From NCBI RefSeq assembly GCF_025666195.1, contig NZ_CP102592.1, positions 992,001 through 1,056,000 on the forward strand: a stretch of DNA of 64,000 bases, in the 5' to 3' direction. Of the stretch, positions 1-10,000 are shown piece after piece. The stretch comes from Xanthomonas sp. CFBP 8443. Its GTDB lineage: Bacteria > Pseudomonadota > Gammaproteobacteria > Xanthomonadales > Xanthomonadaceae. Both the position numbers and the translations under genes were made by a program. Position 1 is the first letter of the stretch. The number at the start of each line of letters is the position of its first letter. The notes under the pieces were generated by a model. That model saw nothing but the letters and a program-made list of their open reading frames with translations. It had not been told where the DNA came from and made no database searches.

Positions 1-2232
1 ATGGACGTGCTGTTCGGCAAAGCCCCGAAGATGCACCGCGATGCGCGGCAGCCGCCGGCGCCGCGCTGGCCGGAGCTAGACACCGACACGCTGGACCTGC
101 GCCAAGCCGGGTTGCGCGTGCTGGCGCATCCGGCGGTGGCGGCCAAGAGCTTCCTGGTCACCATCGGCGACCGCAGCGTCGGCGGGCTGACCGCGCGCGA
201 GCAGATGATCGGCCCGTGGCAGCTGCCGCTGGCCGATTGCGCGATCACCCTGGCCGGGTTCGATACGTACGCCGGCGAAGCGATGGCGATCGGCGAGCGC
301 ACCCCGCTGGCGCTGCTCGATGCCGCCGCCGCGGCGCGCATGGCGGTCGGCGAAGCGATCACCAACCTGTGCGCGGCGCCGGTCGAGGCGCTGGCCCAGG
401 TCAAGCTGTCGGCGAACTGGATGGCCGCGGCCAACCACGCCGGCGAGGACGCGCGGCTGTACGCCGCGGTCAAGGCCGTGGGCATGGAACTGTGCCCGCA
501 GCTGGAGCTGAGCATTCCGGTCGGCAAGGATTCGTTGTCGATGCAGGCGCAGTGGAATGTGGCCGGGACTCGGGACCGAGTGGTCGGGACCGGGGACCGG
601 GGACCGGGGACCGGGGAGGAGCAAGAGCAGGATGCCCGCGATCCCGCCGTCGCCGATCCTGCCGCTGTTCCGGGTCCCTGGTCCCGGGTCCCCGGTCCCG
701 GCTCCACCACACACAAAAGCGTTTCCCCCGTCTCCCTCATCGTCTCCGCGTTCGCCCCGGTGGCCGATGCGCGCACCCAGCTGACGCCGTTGCTGGCGCG
801 CGAGGCCGACAGCGAGTTGTGGCTGATCGGGCTGGGCGGCGGCAAGCAGCGCCTGGGCGGGTCGGTGCTGGCGCAGGTGCATGCCGAAGGCGGCTTGCCG
901 GCGTTCGGCGGGCCGGTGCCTGACCTGGACGATGCGCAGCGGTTGCGCGCGTTCTTCGAACTGATCCGCGATGCGCGCGCGGCTGGGCTGCTGCTGGCCT
1001 ACCACGACCGCAGCGACGGCGGTGCCTTCGCAACCCTGTGCGAAATGGCCTTCGCCTCGCGCCAGGGCCTGGAGATCAACCTCGACGCCTGGGGCGACGA
1101 TCCGTTCCGCAGCCTGTTCAACGAGGAACTGGGCGCGGTGGTGCAGATCGCCAAGGAAGACCGCGCCGCGTTCGCCGACCTGGTCGAGCGCCATGCGCTG
1201 ACCGAATGCGCGCAGCGCATCGCCCGTCCCAGCACCGCCGCGGTGGTACGCGTGGGGCTAGCCGGCAAGACCCTGGTCGAATGGCGCTGGGAGGAGCTGT
1301 TCGATGCGTGGTGGTCGGTGAGCCATGCCCTGCAAAAGCTGCGCGACAACCCCGACAGCGCCGATGAGGAACGCGCCGTGGCGCGCGATTTCGCCGCGCC
1401 TGGCCTGAAGCCGAAGCTGGCGTTCGACCCGGCCGAGGATGTGGGCGCGCCGTTCGTCGCCAGCGGCCAGCGGCCGAAGGTGGCGATCCTGCGCGAGCAG
1501 GGCGTCAACGGCCAGATCGAGATGGCCAATGCGTTCGAGCGCGCCGGCTTCCGCGCCTTCGACGTGCACATGAGCGACCTGATCGCCGGCCGCGTGGACC
1601 TGGCCGATTTCGTCGGCCTGGCCGCCTGCGGCGGCTTCAGCTACGGCGACGTGCTCGGCGCCGGCCGCGGCTGGGCCACCTCGATCCTGGAGCGGCCCGC
1701 CTTGCGCGACGCGTTCGCGGCGTTCTTCGCGCGCCCGGACACCTTCGCGCTGGGCGTGTGCAACGGCTGCCAGATGCTGAGCCAGCTCAAGGACATCATC
1801 CCCGGTGCCGAGCATTGGCCGCGCTTCCTGCGCAACCGCAGCGAGCAGTTCGAGGCGCGCACCAGCCTGCTGGAAGTGGTGGAGTCGCCGTCGATCTTCC
1901 TGCGCGGCATGGCCGGCTCGCGGATCCCGGTGGCGGTGGCGCACGGCGAAGGCCGCGCCGAGTTCGACACTGCCGTCGACCAGGCCGCCGCGCGCGTGGC
2001 GCTGCGCTTCGTCGATGGCAACGGCGAGGTCGCGCAGCGCTATCCGCTGAACCCGAACGGCTCGCCCGACGGCATCACTGGCCTGACCAGCGACGACGGC
2101 CGGGTGACGATCCTGATGCCGCATCCGGAGCGCACCCAGCGCACGCTCAACCTCAGCTGGCACCCCGAGGGCTGGCCCGACGATTCGCCGTGGCTGCGCA
2201 TGTTCCGCAACGCGCGGGTGTGGGTGGGCTGA
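1..2232 (+). CDS. purL: Phosphoribosylformylglycinamidine synthase (FGAM synthetase), 3' part; gene begins before the window
   Basis: PurL converts FGAR, glutamine and ATP to FGAM in purine biosynthesis, in the cytoplasm. The window starts inside the gene: the first codon happens to be ATG, but DVLFGKAPKMHRD is an internal part of the long single-chain PurL, so about the first 600 residues are missing. Visible are the second AIRS-like domain (GKDSLSM, GGGKQRLGGS, YHDRSDGG) and a C-terminal glutamine amidotransferase domain from about residue 495. That domain has the nucleophile Cys in GVCNGCQM (near residue 587) and the His-Glu pair in MPHPERTQR (near residue 707), so the glutaminase triad is intact. 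It is odd that roughly 50 low-complexity residues (about 188-237, rich in G, P, R, D) sit where other PurL proteins run directly into the SPVSLIVSAFAPV segment; see the separate repeat entry. The reading frame stays open through it, so the gene is probably functional. Confidence 0.96.
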   Translation: MDVLFGKAPKMHRDARQPPAPRWPELDTDTLDLRQAGLRVLAHPAVAAKSFLVTIGDRSVGGLTAREQMIGPWQLPLADCAITLAGFDTYAGEAMAIGERTPLALLDAAAAARMAVGEAITNLCAAPVEALAQVKLSANWMAAANHAGEDARLYAAVKAVGMELCPQLELSIPVGKDSLSMQAQWNVAGTRDRVVGTGDRGPGTGEEQEQDARDPAVADPAAVPGPWSRVPGPGSTTHKSVSPVSLIVSAFAPVADARTQLTPLLAREADSELWLIGLGGGKQRLGGSVLAQVHAEGGLPAFGGPVPDLDDAQRLRAFFELIRDARAAGLLLAYHDRSDGGAFATLCEMAFASRQGLEINLDAWGDDPFRSLFNEELGAVVQIAKEDRAAFADLVERHALTECAQRIARPSTAAVVRVGLAGKTLVEWRWEELFDAWWSVSHALQKLRDNPDSADEERAVARDFAAPGLKPKLAFDPAEDVGAPFVASGQRPKVAILREQGVNGQIEMANAFERAGFRAFDVHMSDLIAGRVDLADFVGLAACGGFSYGDVLGAGRGWATSILERPALRDAFAAFFARPDTFALGVCNGCQMLSQLKDIIPGAEHWPRFLRNRSEQFEARTSLLEVVESPSIFLRGMAGSRIPVAVAHGEGRAEFDTAVDQAAARVALRFVDGNGEVAQRYPLNPNGSPDGITGLTSDDGRVTILMPHPERTQRTLNLSWHPEGWPDDSPWLRMFRNARVWVG
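562..702. repeat. Palindromic GC-rich element inserted in frame in purL
   Basis: The left end holds repeated GGGACCGGGGACC-type units (562-618) and the right end their complement, GGGTCC/GGTCCC units (670-702), with about 50 bases between. The two arms could fold into one long imperfect hairpin. The unit resembles the short GGGACTCGGGAC/GAGTCCC runs that lie between genes in this window (16563-16590) and, more loosely, the CGGGATTGGG runs near 34060 and 34380. The reading frame continues through it. Confidence 0.75.
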
Positions 2233-2364
2233 GCACGCGCCTGCCGCGTCCGCCGTTGGCGGGCGCGGCGGCATGCTGCAAGCGGGCACGCCTTGCGCCG
2301 CCCCGGCGCATGATCCGTTGCGGCGCGTGCGCTGCACCGTGTCGGCCGGCGGCTGATTCCAGCC

Positions 2365-2408
2365 CTGTGGGAGCGATTTTCCCTTGTGGGAGCGACTTCA
2401 GTCGCGAC
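2365..2408. repeat. REP-like short dispersed repeat downstream of purL
   Basis: Two direct copies of a TGTGGGAGCGA head are followed by GACTTCAGTCGCGAC, which is self-complementary in part. The same sequence family recurs near 33157, 34110, 34281, 39255 and 52004. It is non-coding and could form a small stem-loop at the end of the purL transcript. Confidence 0.6.
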
Positions 2409-2478
2409 GAACCGACCCGGAAAACGTAGCGGCATCGGCGTCGGTGCACTCACCTCCACGAGCCGCTTCGCGCCCGGA

Positions 2479-3569
2479 CCCTCACCCCAACCCCTCTCCC
2501 GGTGGGAGAGGGGCTAACGGCTGTTCCCTTCTCCCACCGGGAAAGCAGGCGCGGCTGTTCCCTTCTCCCCTCGGGAGAAGGTGCCCCGCAGGGGCGGATG
2601 AGGGTACGGGCGAAGCCTCGTGCACCCGACTCAGCGAGTCGCTTCGCGCCGGACCCTCACCCCAACCCCTCTCCCGGTGGGAGAGGGGCTAACGGCTGCT
2701 CCCTTCTCCCATCGGGAAAGGCAGGCGCGGCTGTTCCCTTCTCCCCTCGGGAGAAGGTGCCCCGCAGGGGCGGATGAGGTATGGGCGAAGCCTCGCGCAC
2801 CCAACTCAGCGAGTCGCTTCGCGCCGGACCCTCACCCCAACCCCTCTCCCGGAGGGAGAGGGGCTGACGGCTGCTCCCTTCTCCCATCGGGAAAGGCAGG
2901 CGCGGCTGTTCCCTTCTCCCCTCGGGAGAAGGTGCCCCGCAGGGGCGGATGAGGGTACGGGCGAAGCCTCGCGCACCCGACTCAGCGAGCCGCTTCGCGC
3001 CGGACCCTCACCCCAACCCCTCTCCCGGAGGGAGAGGGGCTGACGGCCTTTCCCTTCTCCCATCGGGAAAGGCAGGCGCGGCTGTTCCCTTCTCCCCTCG
3101 GGAGAAGGTGCCCCGCAGGGGCGGATGAGGGTCCGGGCGAAGCCTCGCGCACCCGACTCAGCGAGCCGCTTCGCGCCGGACCCTCACCCCAACCCCTCTC
3201 CCGGTGGGAGAGGGGCTGACGGCCTTTCCCTTCTCCCATCGGGAAAGGCAGGCGCGGCTGTTCCCTTCTCCCCTCGGGAGAAGGTGCCCCGCAGGGGCGG
3301 ATGAGGGTCCGGGCGAAGCCTCGCGCACCCGACTCAGCGAGCCGCTTCGCGCCGGACCCTCACCCCAACCCCTCTCCCGGTGGGAGAGGGGCTGACGGCT
3401 GCTCCCTTCTCCCCTCGGGAAAGGCAGGGCGCGGCTGTTCCCTTCTCCCCTCGGGAGAAGGTGCCCCGCAGGGGCGGATGAGGGTACGGGCGAAGCCTCG
3501 CGCACCCAACTCAGCGAGCCGCTTCGCGCCGGACCCTCACCCCAACCCCTCTCCCGGTGGGAGAGGGGC
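2479..3569. repeat. Tandem array of a ~176-bp repeat (about 6.2 copies)
   Basis: The segment CCCTCACCCCAACCCCTCTC starts at 2479, 2654, 2829, 3005, 3181, 3357 and 3534, giving periods of 175, 175, 176, 176, 176 and 177 bp. Each unit contains inverted pairs such as CCTCTCCCGGTGGGAGAGG and CTTCTCCCCTCGGGAGAAGG, so every unit can form several hairpins. Copies differ by only a few bases, mostly in the hairpin loops and in short indels. Short ORFs on both strands across the array are repeat translations, not genes. The array begins about 250 bp after purL and ends about 520 bp before the adhesin start. Confidence 0.95.
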
Positions 3570-3775
3570 GCCAGCGCCCGCCGCCGCCGTCCAACGACCG
3601 CGTTCTGCGCAGTTGCGCTTGTGCACGGCCGCACGCAAGCGGCTTTCGGCATCGGCAGCACCCTCGTCTGGCCGCGGGCTCGCCGGCACGTCGATCCACG
3701 TCAAACCCTTGGCGCAGCAGCGGCTCGCATGACTGCTGCGTGTCAACGTTCGGCAAGTGTTGTGCCGAGAATTTG

Positions 3776-3903
3776 GCGGAATGTCTTGTTTTGATTGAAT
3801 TTTATCTAAAAATTAACAATTAAGTCGCAAATGTGGGACTTCCATCCCGTGTTATGTGGTTTCAAGTCAAAAACTTGACGTACTCAAGATACGGGGTTAA
3901 CAC
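3776..3903 (+). promoter_or_regulatory. AT-rich tract and candidate promoter of the trimeric adhesin
   Basis: Bases 3776-3830 are strikingly AT-rich (runs such as TTTTATCTAAAAATTAAC) in a window that is otherwise very GC-rich. Downstream, TTGACG at 3875-3880 could be a -35 box, with a weak -10 (TAACAC, 3898-3903) after 17 bases. This would leave a leader of about 180 nt before the adhesin ATG. The promoter boxes are a guess; the AT-rich island is clear and could also bind an H-NS-like silencer. Confidence 0.35.
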
Positions 3904-3950
3904 TCCAGACAGTTCCGCATTTCATCTCAGTTCATCAACGAAAACGAGTT

Positions 3951-4070
3951 GCGACAGGCGCAAGCCTTTCGCGCCCTGGGGTACCAGGGAGACATGCGGC
4001 GCCAAATACCGACAGGGGGTCGGCCGGCTGGAATGCCGGGCGAGGGTGGCTTTTTGACCAAAAACCAGCC
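3951..4070 (+). promoter_or_regulatory. Highly structured 5' leader of the adhesin gene (possible RNA regulator)
   Basis: Successive stem-loops can be drawn by eye. GCGA/TCGC (3951-3954 with 3969-3972) encloses GGC-GCAA-GCC (3957-3966), which has a GNRA tetraloop. Next are CCCTGG/CCAGGG with loop GGTA (3974-3989), CCGAC/GTCGG (4009-4023) and CCGGC/GCCGG (4024-4039). Last is GGCTTTTT paired with AAAA and AGCC across a CC bulge (4048-4070), whose 5' arm contains a T5 run right after GC-rich structure. The ribosome binding site GAGGA (4076-4080) follows immediately. I cannot match it to a named riboswitch class. Control of the adhesin through RNA structure is an inference. Confidence 0.4.
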
Positions 4071-4090
4071 TATTTGAGGAGCAGCAGTCG

Positions 4091-7000
4091 ATGAATCGGA
4101 TTTATCGCAAGGTCTGGAACAAGGCGTTGGGGATGTGGACCGTGGCCTCGGAACTGGCCAGCGGCGATTCCCGCGGACAGCTGGTCCGCGAAGGCAGGGC
4201 AGGACGCGCGCAGGGCCTGGCCCTGTCGGCCGCGATCGCCATGGCGCTGGGCGCCGGCACCGCGGTCCTGCCCTCGGCCGCGCAAGCGCAGGCGCTGCAG
4301 ATCGGCGACGGCGCCAGCGCCAGCGGCGACTACGCCACCGCGGTCGGCGCCGAGAGCAACGCCAGCGGCGAACAGAGCACCGCGACCGGCGCGGCCAGCA
4401 ACGCCAGCGGCGACGGCAGCGTGGCCAGCGGCACGCTCAGCGAAGCGACCGGCCTGGAATCCACCGCGCTCGGCTACTACAGCACCGCCAGCGGTACCGG
4501 CGCGACCGCGCTCGGCGCCGAGAGCATCGCCAACGGCGTCGCCACCGCGGCGGTCGGCCTGGCCGCCAGCGCCGACGCCGACTACGCCACCGCCATCGGC
4601 GGTTTCGCCACCGCGACCGGCCGCAACAGCACCGCGCTGGGCAACGCCGCCGTGGCGCAGGGCGAGAACAGCGTGGCGCTGGGCGCCGACGCGCTCGCCG
4701 ATCGCGACAACAGCGTCTCGGTCGGCAGCGCCGGCAACGAGCGCCAGATCACCAACGTCGCCGCCGGCACCGAGGCTACCGATGCGGTCAACGTGGCGCA
4801 GCTGGACGCGGTCAAGCAGACCGCCGACACCACCGCCAAGTATTTCCAGTCCAGCGGAAGCGCCGACAGCGACGCCGGCGCCTATGTCGAAGGCGACAAC
4901 GCGCTGGCCGCCGGCGAAGGCGCCAACGCGATCGGCAACGGCAGCAGCGCGCTCGGCAGCGGCGCTACCACCCAGGGCGGCAACGCCACCGCGGTCGGCA
5001 GCAACGCCACCGCCGTGGGCGCTTCGGCGACCGCGGTCGGCGGTGCGCTGTCGATCGTCGACGAAGACGGCGAGGTGGTGCTGGAAGGCACCACCAGCGC
5101 CACCGCACAGGGCGCCAGCGCGTTCGGCGCCGGCGCGCAGGGCAATGGCGCGTTCTCCACCGCGCTGGGCACCGCCGCGCGCGCCGACGGCGTGCAGAGC
5201 ACAGCCACCGGTTTCTCCGCCGAAGCTGCCGGTCTGGCGAGCACCGCGAACGGCGGCTTCAGCCAGGCCGGCGGCGATTTCGCCTCCGCCTTCGGCTACG
5301 GCGCCAATGCCAGCGGCGGCAGCGCCGTGGCGGTGGGCGAGTCGAGCCTGGCCAGCGGCGAATCAAGCACCGCGGTCGGCGGCAGCGTGCTCGGCTTTTT
5401 CACCACCGAGGCGCAGGGCGAAGGCGGCTCGGCGTTCGGCGCCGGCGCCTGGGCCAACGGCGCGTTCTCCACCTCGATCGGCTGGCTGAGTTCGGCCGAC
5501 GGCGACTCCAGCACCGCGCTCGGTGGCGCCTCCTGGGCGCAGGCCGAGGACTCCACCGCGCTGGGCTACGGCGCCAAGGCAGGGGCCGCCGGCAGCGTCG
5601 CGCTCGGCCAGGGTTCCACCGCCGATCGCGCCGACACGGTCTCGGTCGGCAGCGCCGGCAACGAACGCCAGATCGCCAATGTCGCCGCCGGTACCGAGGG
5701 CACCGATGCGGTGAACCTGGACCAGCTCGCTGCGGTCGCCGACGTCGCCGACACCACCGCGCGCCTGTTCTCGGCCAACGGCGAGGGCAGCGCGCTGGCG
5801 CAGGGCGAGGAGGCCACCGCCTCCGGTTCCAACGCATCGGCCGACGGCGACTACGCCACCGCGCTCGGTTCCAGCAGTTTCGCAGGCGGCATCGCCGCCT
5901 CGGCGGTCGGCAGCGGCGCGGTGGCCAACGGCCAGAACGCCAGCGCGCTCGGCGCCAACGCCACCGCCGACGGCGAGTCGGCGACCGCGATCGGCGGCGT
6001 CGCCACGGTCTACGAATACGACGAGGACGGCTTCATCGTCGGCAGCCGCGAGCAGACCACCCAGGCGCTGGGCACTGCGGCCACGGCGGTCGGCGGCGGC
6101 GCGCAGGCGCTGGACGCGCTGAGCACCGCGGTCGGCACCGGCAGCTCCGCCAGCGGCGTGCAGAGCACCGCGCTGGGCTACCACGCGCAGACCTTCCAGG
6201 ACGGCGCCACCGCGGTCGGCGGCCTGTCCGAAGTATCCGGTGCGCTGGGCACGGCGGTGGGCTACGGTTCGCGCGCCGCGGGCGACTACGCCACCGCGAC
6301 CGGCATCGGCGCGCGCGCGACCGCGACCAGCACCGTGGCGATGGGCATGAATGCGCTGGCCAGCGGTACCGACAGCGTCGCCATCGGCGGCGTCAGCACG
6401 GCCGCCGAAAGCGCCGGCAACAGCGTCGGCATCGCCGCCGCGACCGGGGTCGGCGGCGTCGCCCTGGGCGCGGGCGCGCAGAGCCAGGGCAACTACGCCA
6501 TCGCGCTGGGCTACAACGCCAACGTGTTCCCGAGCCTGGATAATGATGCCGTCGACTCGGTGGCGATCGGCCACAGCGCCGGTTCGTTCGCGCCGCATAC
6601 CGTTTCGCTGGGCGGCTATGCGCTGTCCGCGGGCGAGGGCGGGGTGGCGATCGGTCACGAGTCCACCGCGTGGACCGCCAACAGCGTCGCTCTCGGCACC
6701 GGTTCGGTGTCCTCGATGTTCCACGACAGCAGCACCGCGATCGGCGCCAACAGCGCGGCCAACGGCACCGACGCGACCGCGATCGGCTACGGCGCGCGGG
6801 TCAGCAGCTGGCTCGAGGACGCGCAGAACCGCTCCGCGTCCAGTGCGGTCGCGCTCGGCGCGTATTCCTACGCGGACCGCGACAACAGCGTGTCGGTCGG
6901 CGACGTCGGCAACGGCCTGACCCGGCAGATCACCAGCGTCGCCGCCGGCACGGAAGCCACCGATGCGGTCAACGTCGCGCAGCTGCAGGAGGCGGGCAAG

Positions 7001-10000
7001 TACCTGCAGGCCAGCGGCGGCAACAGCGACGCCGGCGCCTATGTCGAAGGCGACGATGCGCTGGCCGCGGGCGAGGCGGCCAATGCCATCGGCAACGGCA
7101 GCACCGCGCTCGGCGGCGGTGCTGCTGCGGTGAGCAGCGGCGCCACCGCGGTGGGCAGCGGTGCCGTGGCGGCAGGGCAGAACAGCGCCGCGTTCGGCAC
7201 CAATGCGCAGGCCACCGGCCCGGCGGCCGTGGCCGTGGGCGGGGTGGCGGTGGACGAGAACGGCGATCCGCTGATCACCAACGGCGGCGTGGCCGTGGAC
7301 ACCGGCGCGACCAGCGCCGGCGTCGGCGGCACCGCGCTGGGCGCCAGCGCCGATGCCGGCGGCTTCGCCGCCTCGGCGGTGGGCGTGGGCGCCTATGCCG
7401 GCGGCGCGCAGGCGTCGGCGTTCGGCGCGGTGGCCAATGCCACCGGCGACTACGCCACCGCGGTCGGCACGCAGAGCGCGGCGACCGGCACCAGCAGCGT
7501 CGCCGTGGGCGGCCCGGCCGACCTGATCCCGGGCCTGGGCCTGTTCGTGCAGACCCAGGCCAGCGGGCAGAGCGCGGCGGCGTTCGGCGCCGGCGCGATC
7601 GCCTCGGGCGACTTCAGCGTCGCCAACGGCAGCCTCAGCGAGGCCTCCGGCCTGGAGAGCACGGCGCTGGGCTACTTCGCCTATGCGCCGGGCGCCTTCG
7701 CCAGCGCGCTCGGCGCCGAGTCCTGGGCCAGCGGCGCCAACAGCACCGCGCTCGGCTACTACAGCACCGCGCTCGCCGCCGACAGCGTGGCGCTGGGTTC
7801 CAACTCGGTCGCGCGCCGCGCCAACACCGTCTCGGTCGGCGATGCCGGCAGCGAGCGGCAGATCGTCAACGTCGCCGCCGGCAGCCAGGCCACCGACGCG
7901 GTCAACGTGGCGCAGCTGGATGCGGTGCGCACCACCGCCGAGACCACCGCCAAGTTCTTCACCACCGACGGCACCGGCACGGTCGGCGCTTATGCCGACG
8001 GCGAAGGCGCGGTCGCGGCGGGCGATGCGGCCAATGCCTACGGCAGCGGTGCGGCCGCCTATGGCAGCGGCGCCGCGGCGATCGGCGACGATGCGCTCGC
8101 GCTGGGCAACGGCAGCGCCGCCGGCGGCGCCGGCAGCACCGCCATCGGCGGCCAGGGCCAGGCGTTCGACCAGTACAACCAGCCGATCACCGATGCCGAC
8201 GGCAATGCGCAGATGATCGGCGCCAACGCCGGCGAGAACGCCACCGCGCTCGGCGCCGGCGCGCAGGCCACCGGGGCGCAGGCCACCGCCACCGGCTACG
8301 GCGCGCAGGCCACCGGCGACCACAGCACCGCCGGCGGTTTCAAGGCGCGCGCGACCGGCGACTACAGCCTGGCGCAGGGCGACAACGCCTGGGCCAGCGG
8401 CGACGACGCCACCGCCAGCGGCGCCTATGCCTGGGCCACGGCGGACGGCGCCTCGGCGTTCGGCGCCTCGGCCTGGGCGACCGGCACCAATGCCTCGGCA
8501 TTCGGCACCGGCGCGTGGGCCAGCGGCAACGGCGCCACCTCGATCGGCTTCAACAGCTGGGCACCGGGCCTCAGCGCCACCGCGGTGGGTCGCGGCGCGT
8601 TCGGCTACGGCAACTACAGCGTGGCGATGGGCTTCCAGGCGCTGGGCAACCAGGTCAACACGATCGCCCTGGGCACCAACACCCTGGCCGACGCGGAAAG
8701 CGCGGTGGCGATCGGCGCCGGCAGCGAGGCGACCGCGTCCAACGCCGTGGCGCTGGGCGCAGGGGCCGTGGCCGATCGCGCCTACAGCGTGTCGGTGGGC
8801 AGCGCCGGCAACGAGCGCCAGATCACCAACGTCGCCGCCGGCACCGAGGCCACCGATGCGGTCAACGTCGCGCAGCTGGACGCGGTCAAGCAGGCGGCGG
8901 AAACCACCAGCAAGTACTTCCAGGCCAGCGGCAGCGACGACAGCGATGCCGGTGCGCTGGTGGAAGGCGACAACGCGCTGGCCGCCGGCGAGGCGGCCAA
9001 TGCGATCGGCGACGGCAGCACCGCCTTGGGCGGCGGCGCCAATGCGCTGGCCGCCGGCGCCACCGCGATCGGCTTCAATGCGGTGTCCAGCGGCAGCGAT
9101 GCAGTCGCGCTCGGCAGCGACAGCCAGGCGTTGGGCCAGGACAGCATCGCCATCGGCAACGGCGCGTTGGCCAGCGAGATCGGCGCCACCGCGAGCGGTG
9201 CCGGTGCGCAGGCCAGCGGTACCTACTCCACCGCCAGCGGCAGCGAAGCCGTGGCCTCGGACAACCAGGCCACCGCGACCGGTTTCCGCAGCAGCGCTTC
9301 CAACATCGGCGCCACAGCGCTCGGCGGCTACAGCGAGGCCACCGGCTACCTGTCCTCGGCGCTGGGCTACGGCGCGCTCGCCAGCGGCGACTACGGCACC
9401 GCGGTCGGTGTCGGCGCGGCCGCTTCGGGCACCGGCAGCGTGGCGCTGGGCGAGTCCAGCGTGGCGTCCGGCGAGGAAAGCGTCGCCGTCGGCGGCACCT
9501 CGTTCTTCGGGCTGATTCCGGCCGAAGCCTCGGGCGCCAATTCCGCCGCGTTCGGCGCCGGCGCCGGCGCCACCGCCGACTTCAGCACCGCCATCGGCAG
9601 CCTGAGCTACGCCAGCGCGGAGGATTCCAGCGCCTTCGGCTACGGCGCCTACGCCTCCGGCAGCAACAGCGTGGCCCTGGGCGCACTGTCCGAGGCCGAG
9701 CGCGACAACACCGTATCGGTCGGCAGCGCCGGCAGCGAGCGGCAGATCACCAACGTGGCCGCGGGCACCGAGGACACCGACGCGGTCAACGTCGCGCAGC
9801 TGGACGAGGTCAAGCAGTCCGCCGATGCGACCGGCAAGCAGTTCAAGGCCAGCGGCGGCGGCGACCCGGCCGACGACGTCGGCAGCTATGTCGAGGGCAC
9901 CTACGCCACCGCCGCCGGCGAGGCGGCCAACGCCTACGGCACCGGCGCCTCGGCGTTCGGCAGCGGCGCGCTGGCCGGTGCGCAGTACGCCACCGCCTCC

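Noticed and set aside
76..2459. Long minus-strand ORFs opposite purL
   Set aside because: They oppose a conserved essential gene and show only the composition expected of antisense high-GC codons.
2384..3823. Many short ORFs on both strands in the tandem-repeat array
   Set aside because: Every copy gives the same Pro/Ser/Gly/Arg-rich translation in shifted frames; this is repeat translation, not genes.
3951..4070. Leader as a c-di-GMP-I riboswitch
   Set aside because: The conserved GGGCAAACC and GACGCAAAGCC pair of the class was not found in the right arrangement, so only an unnamed structured leader is reported.
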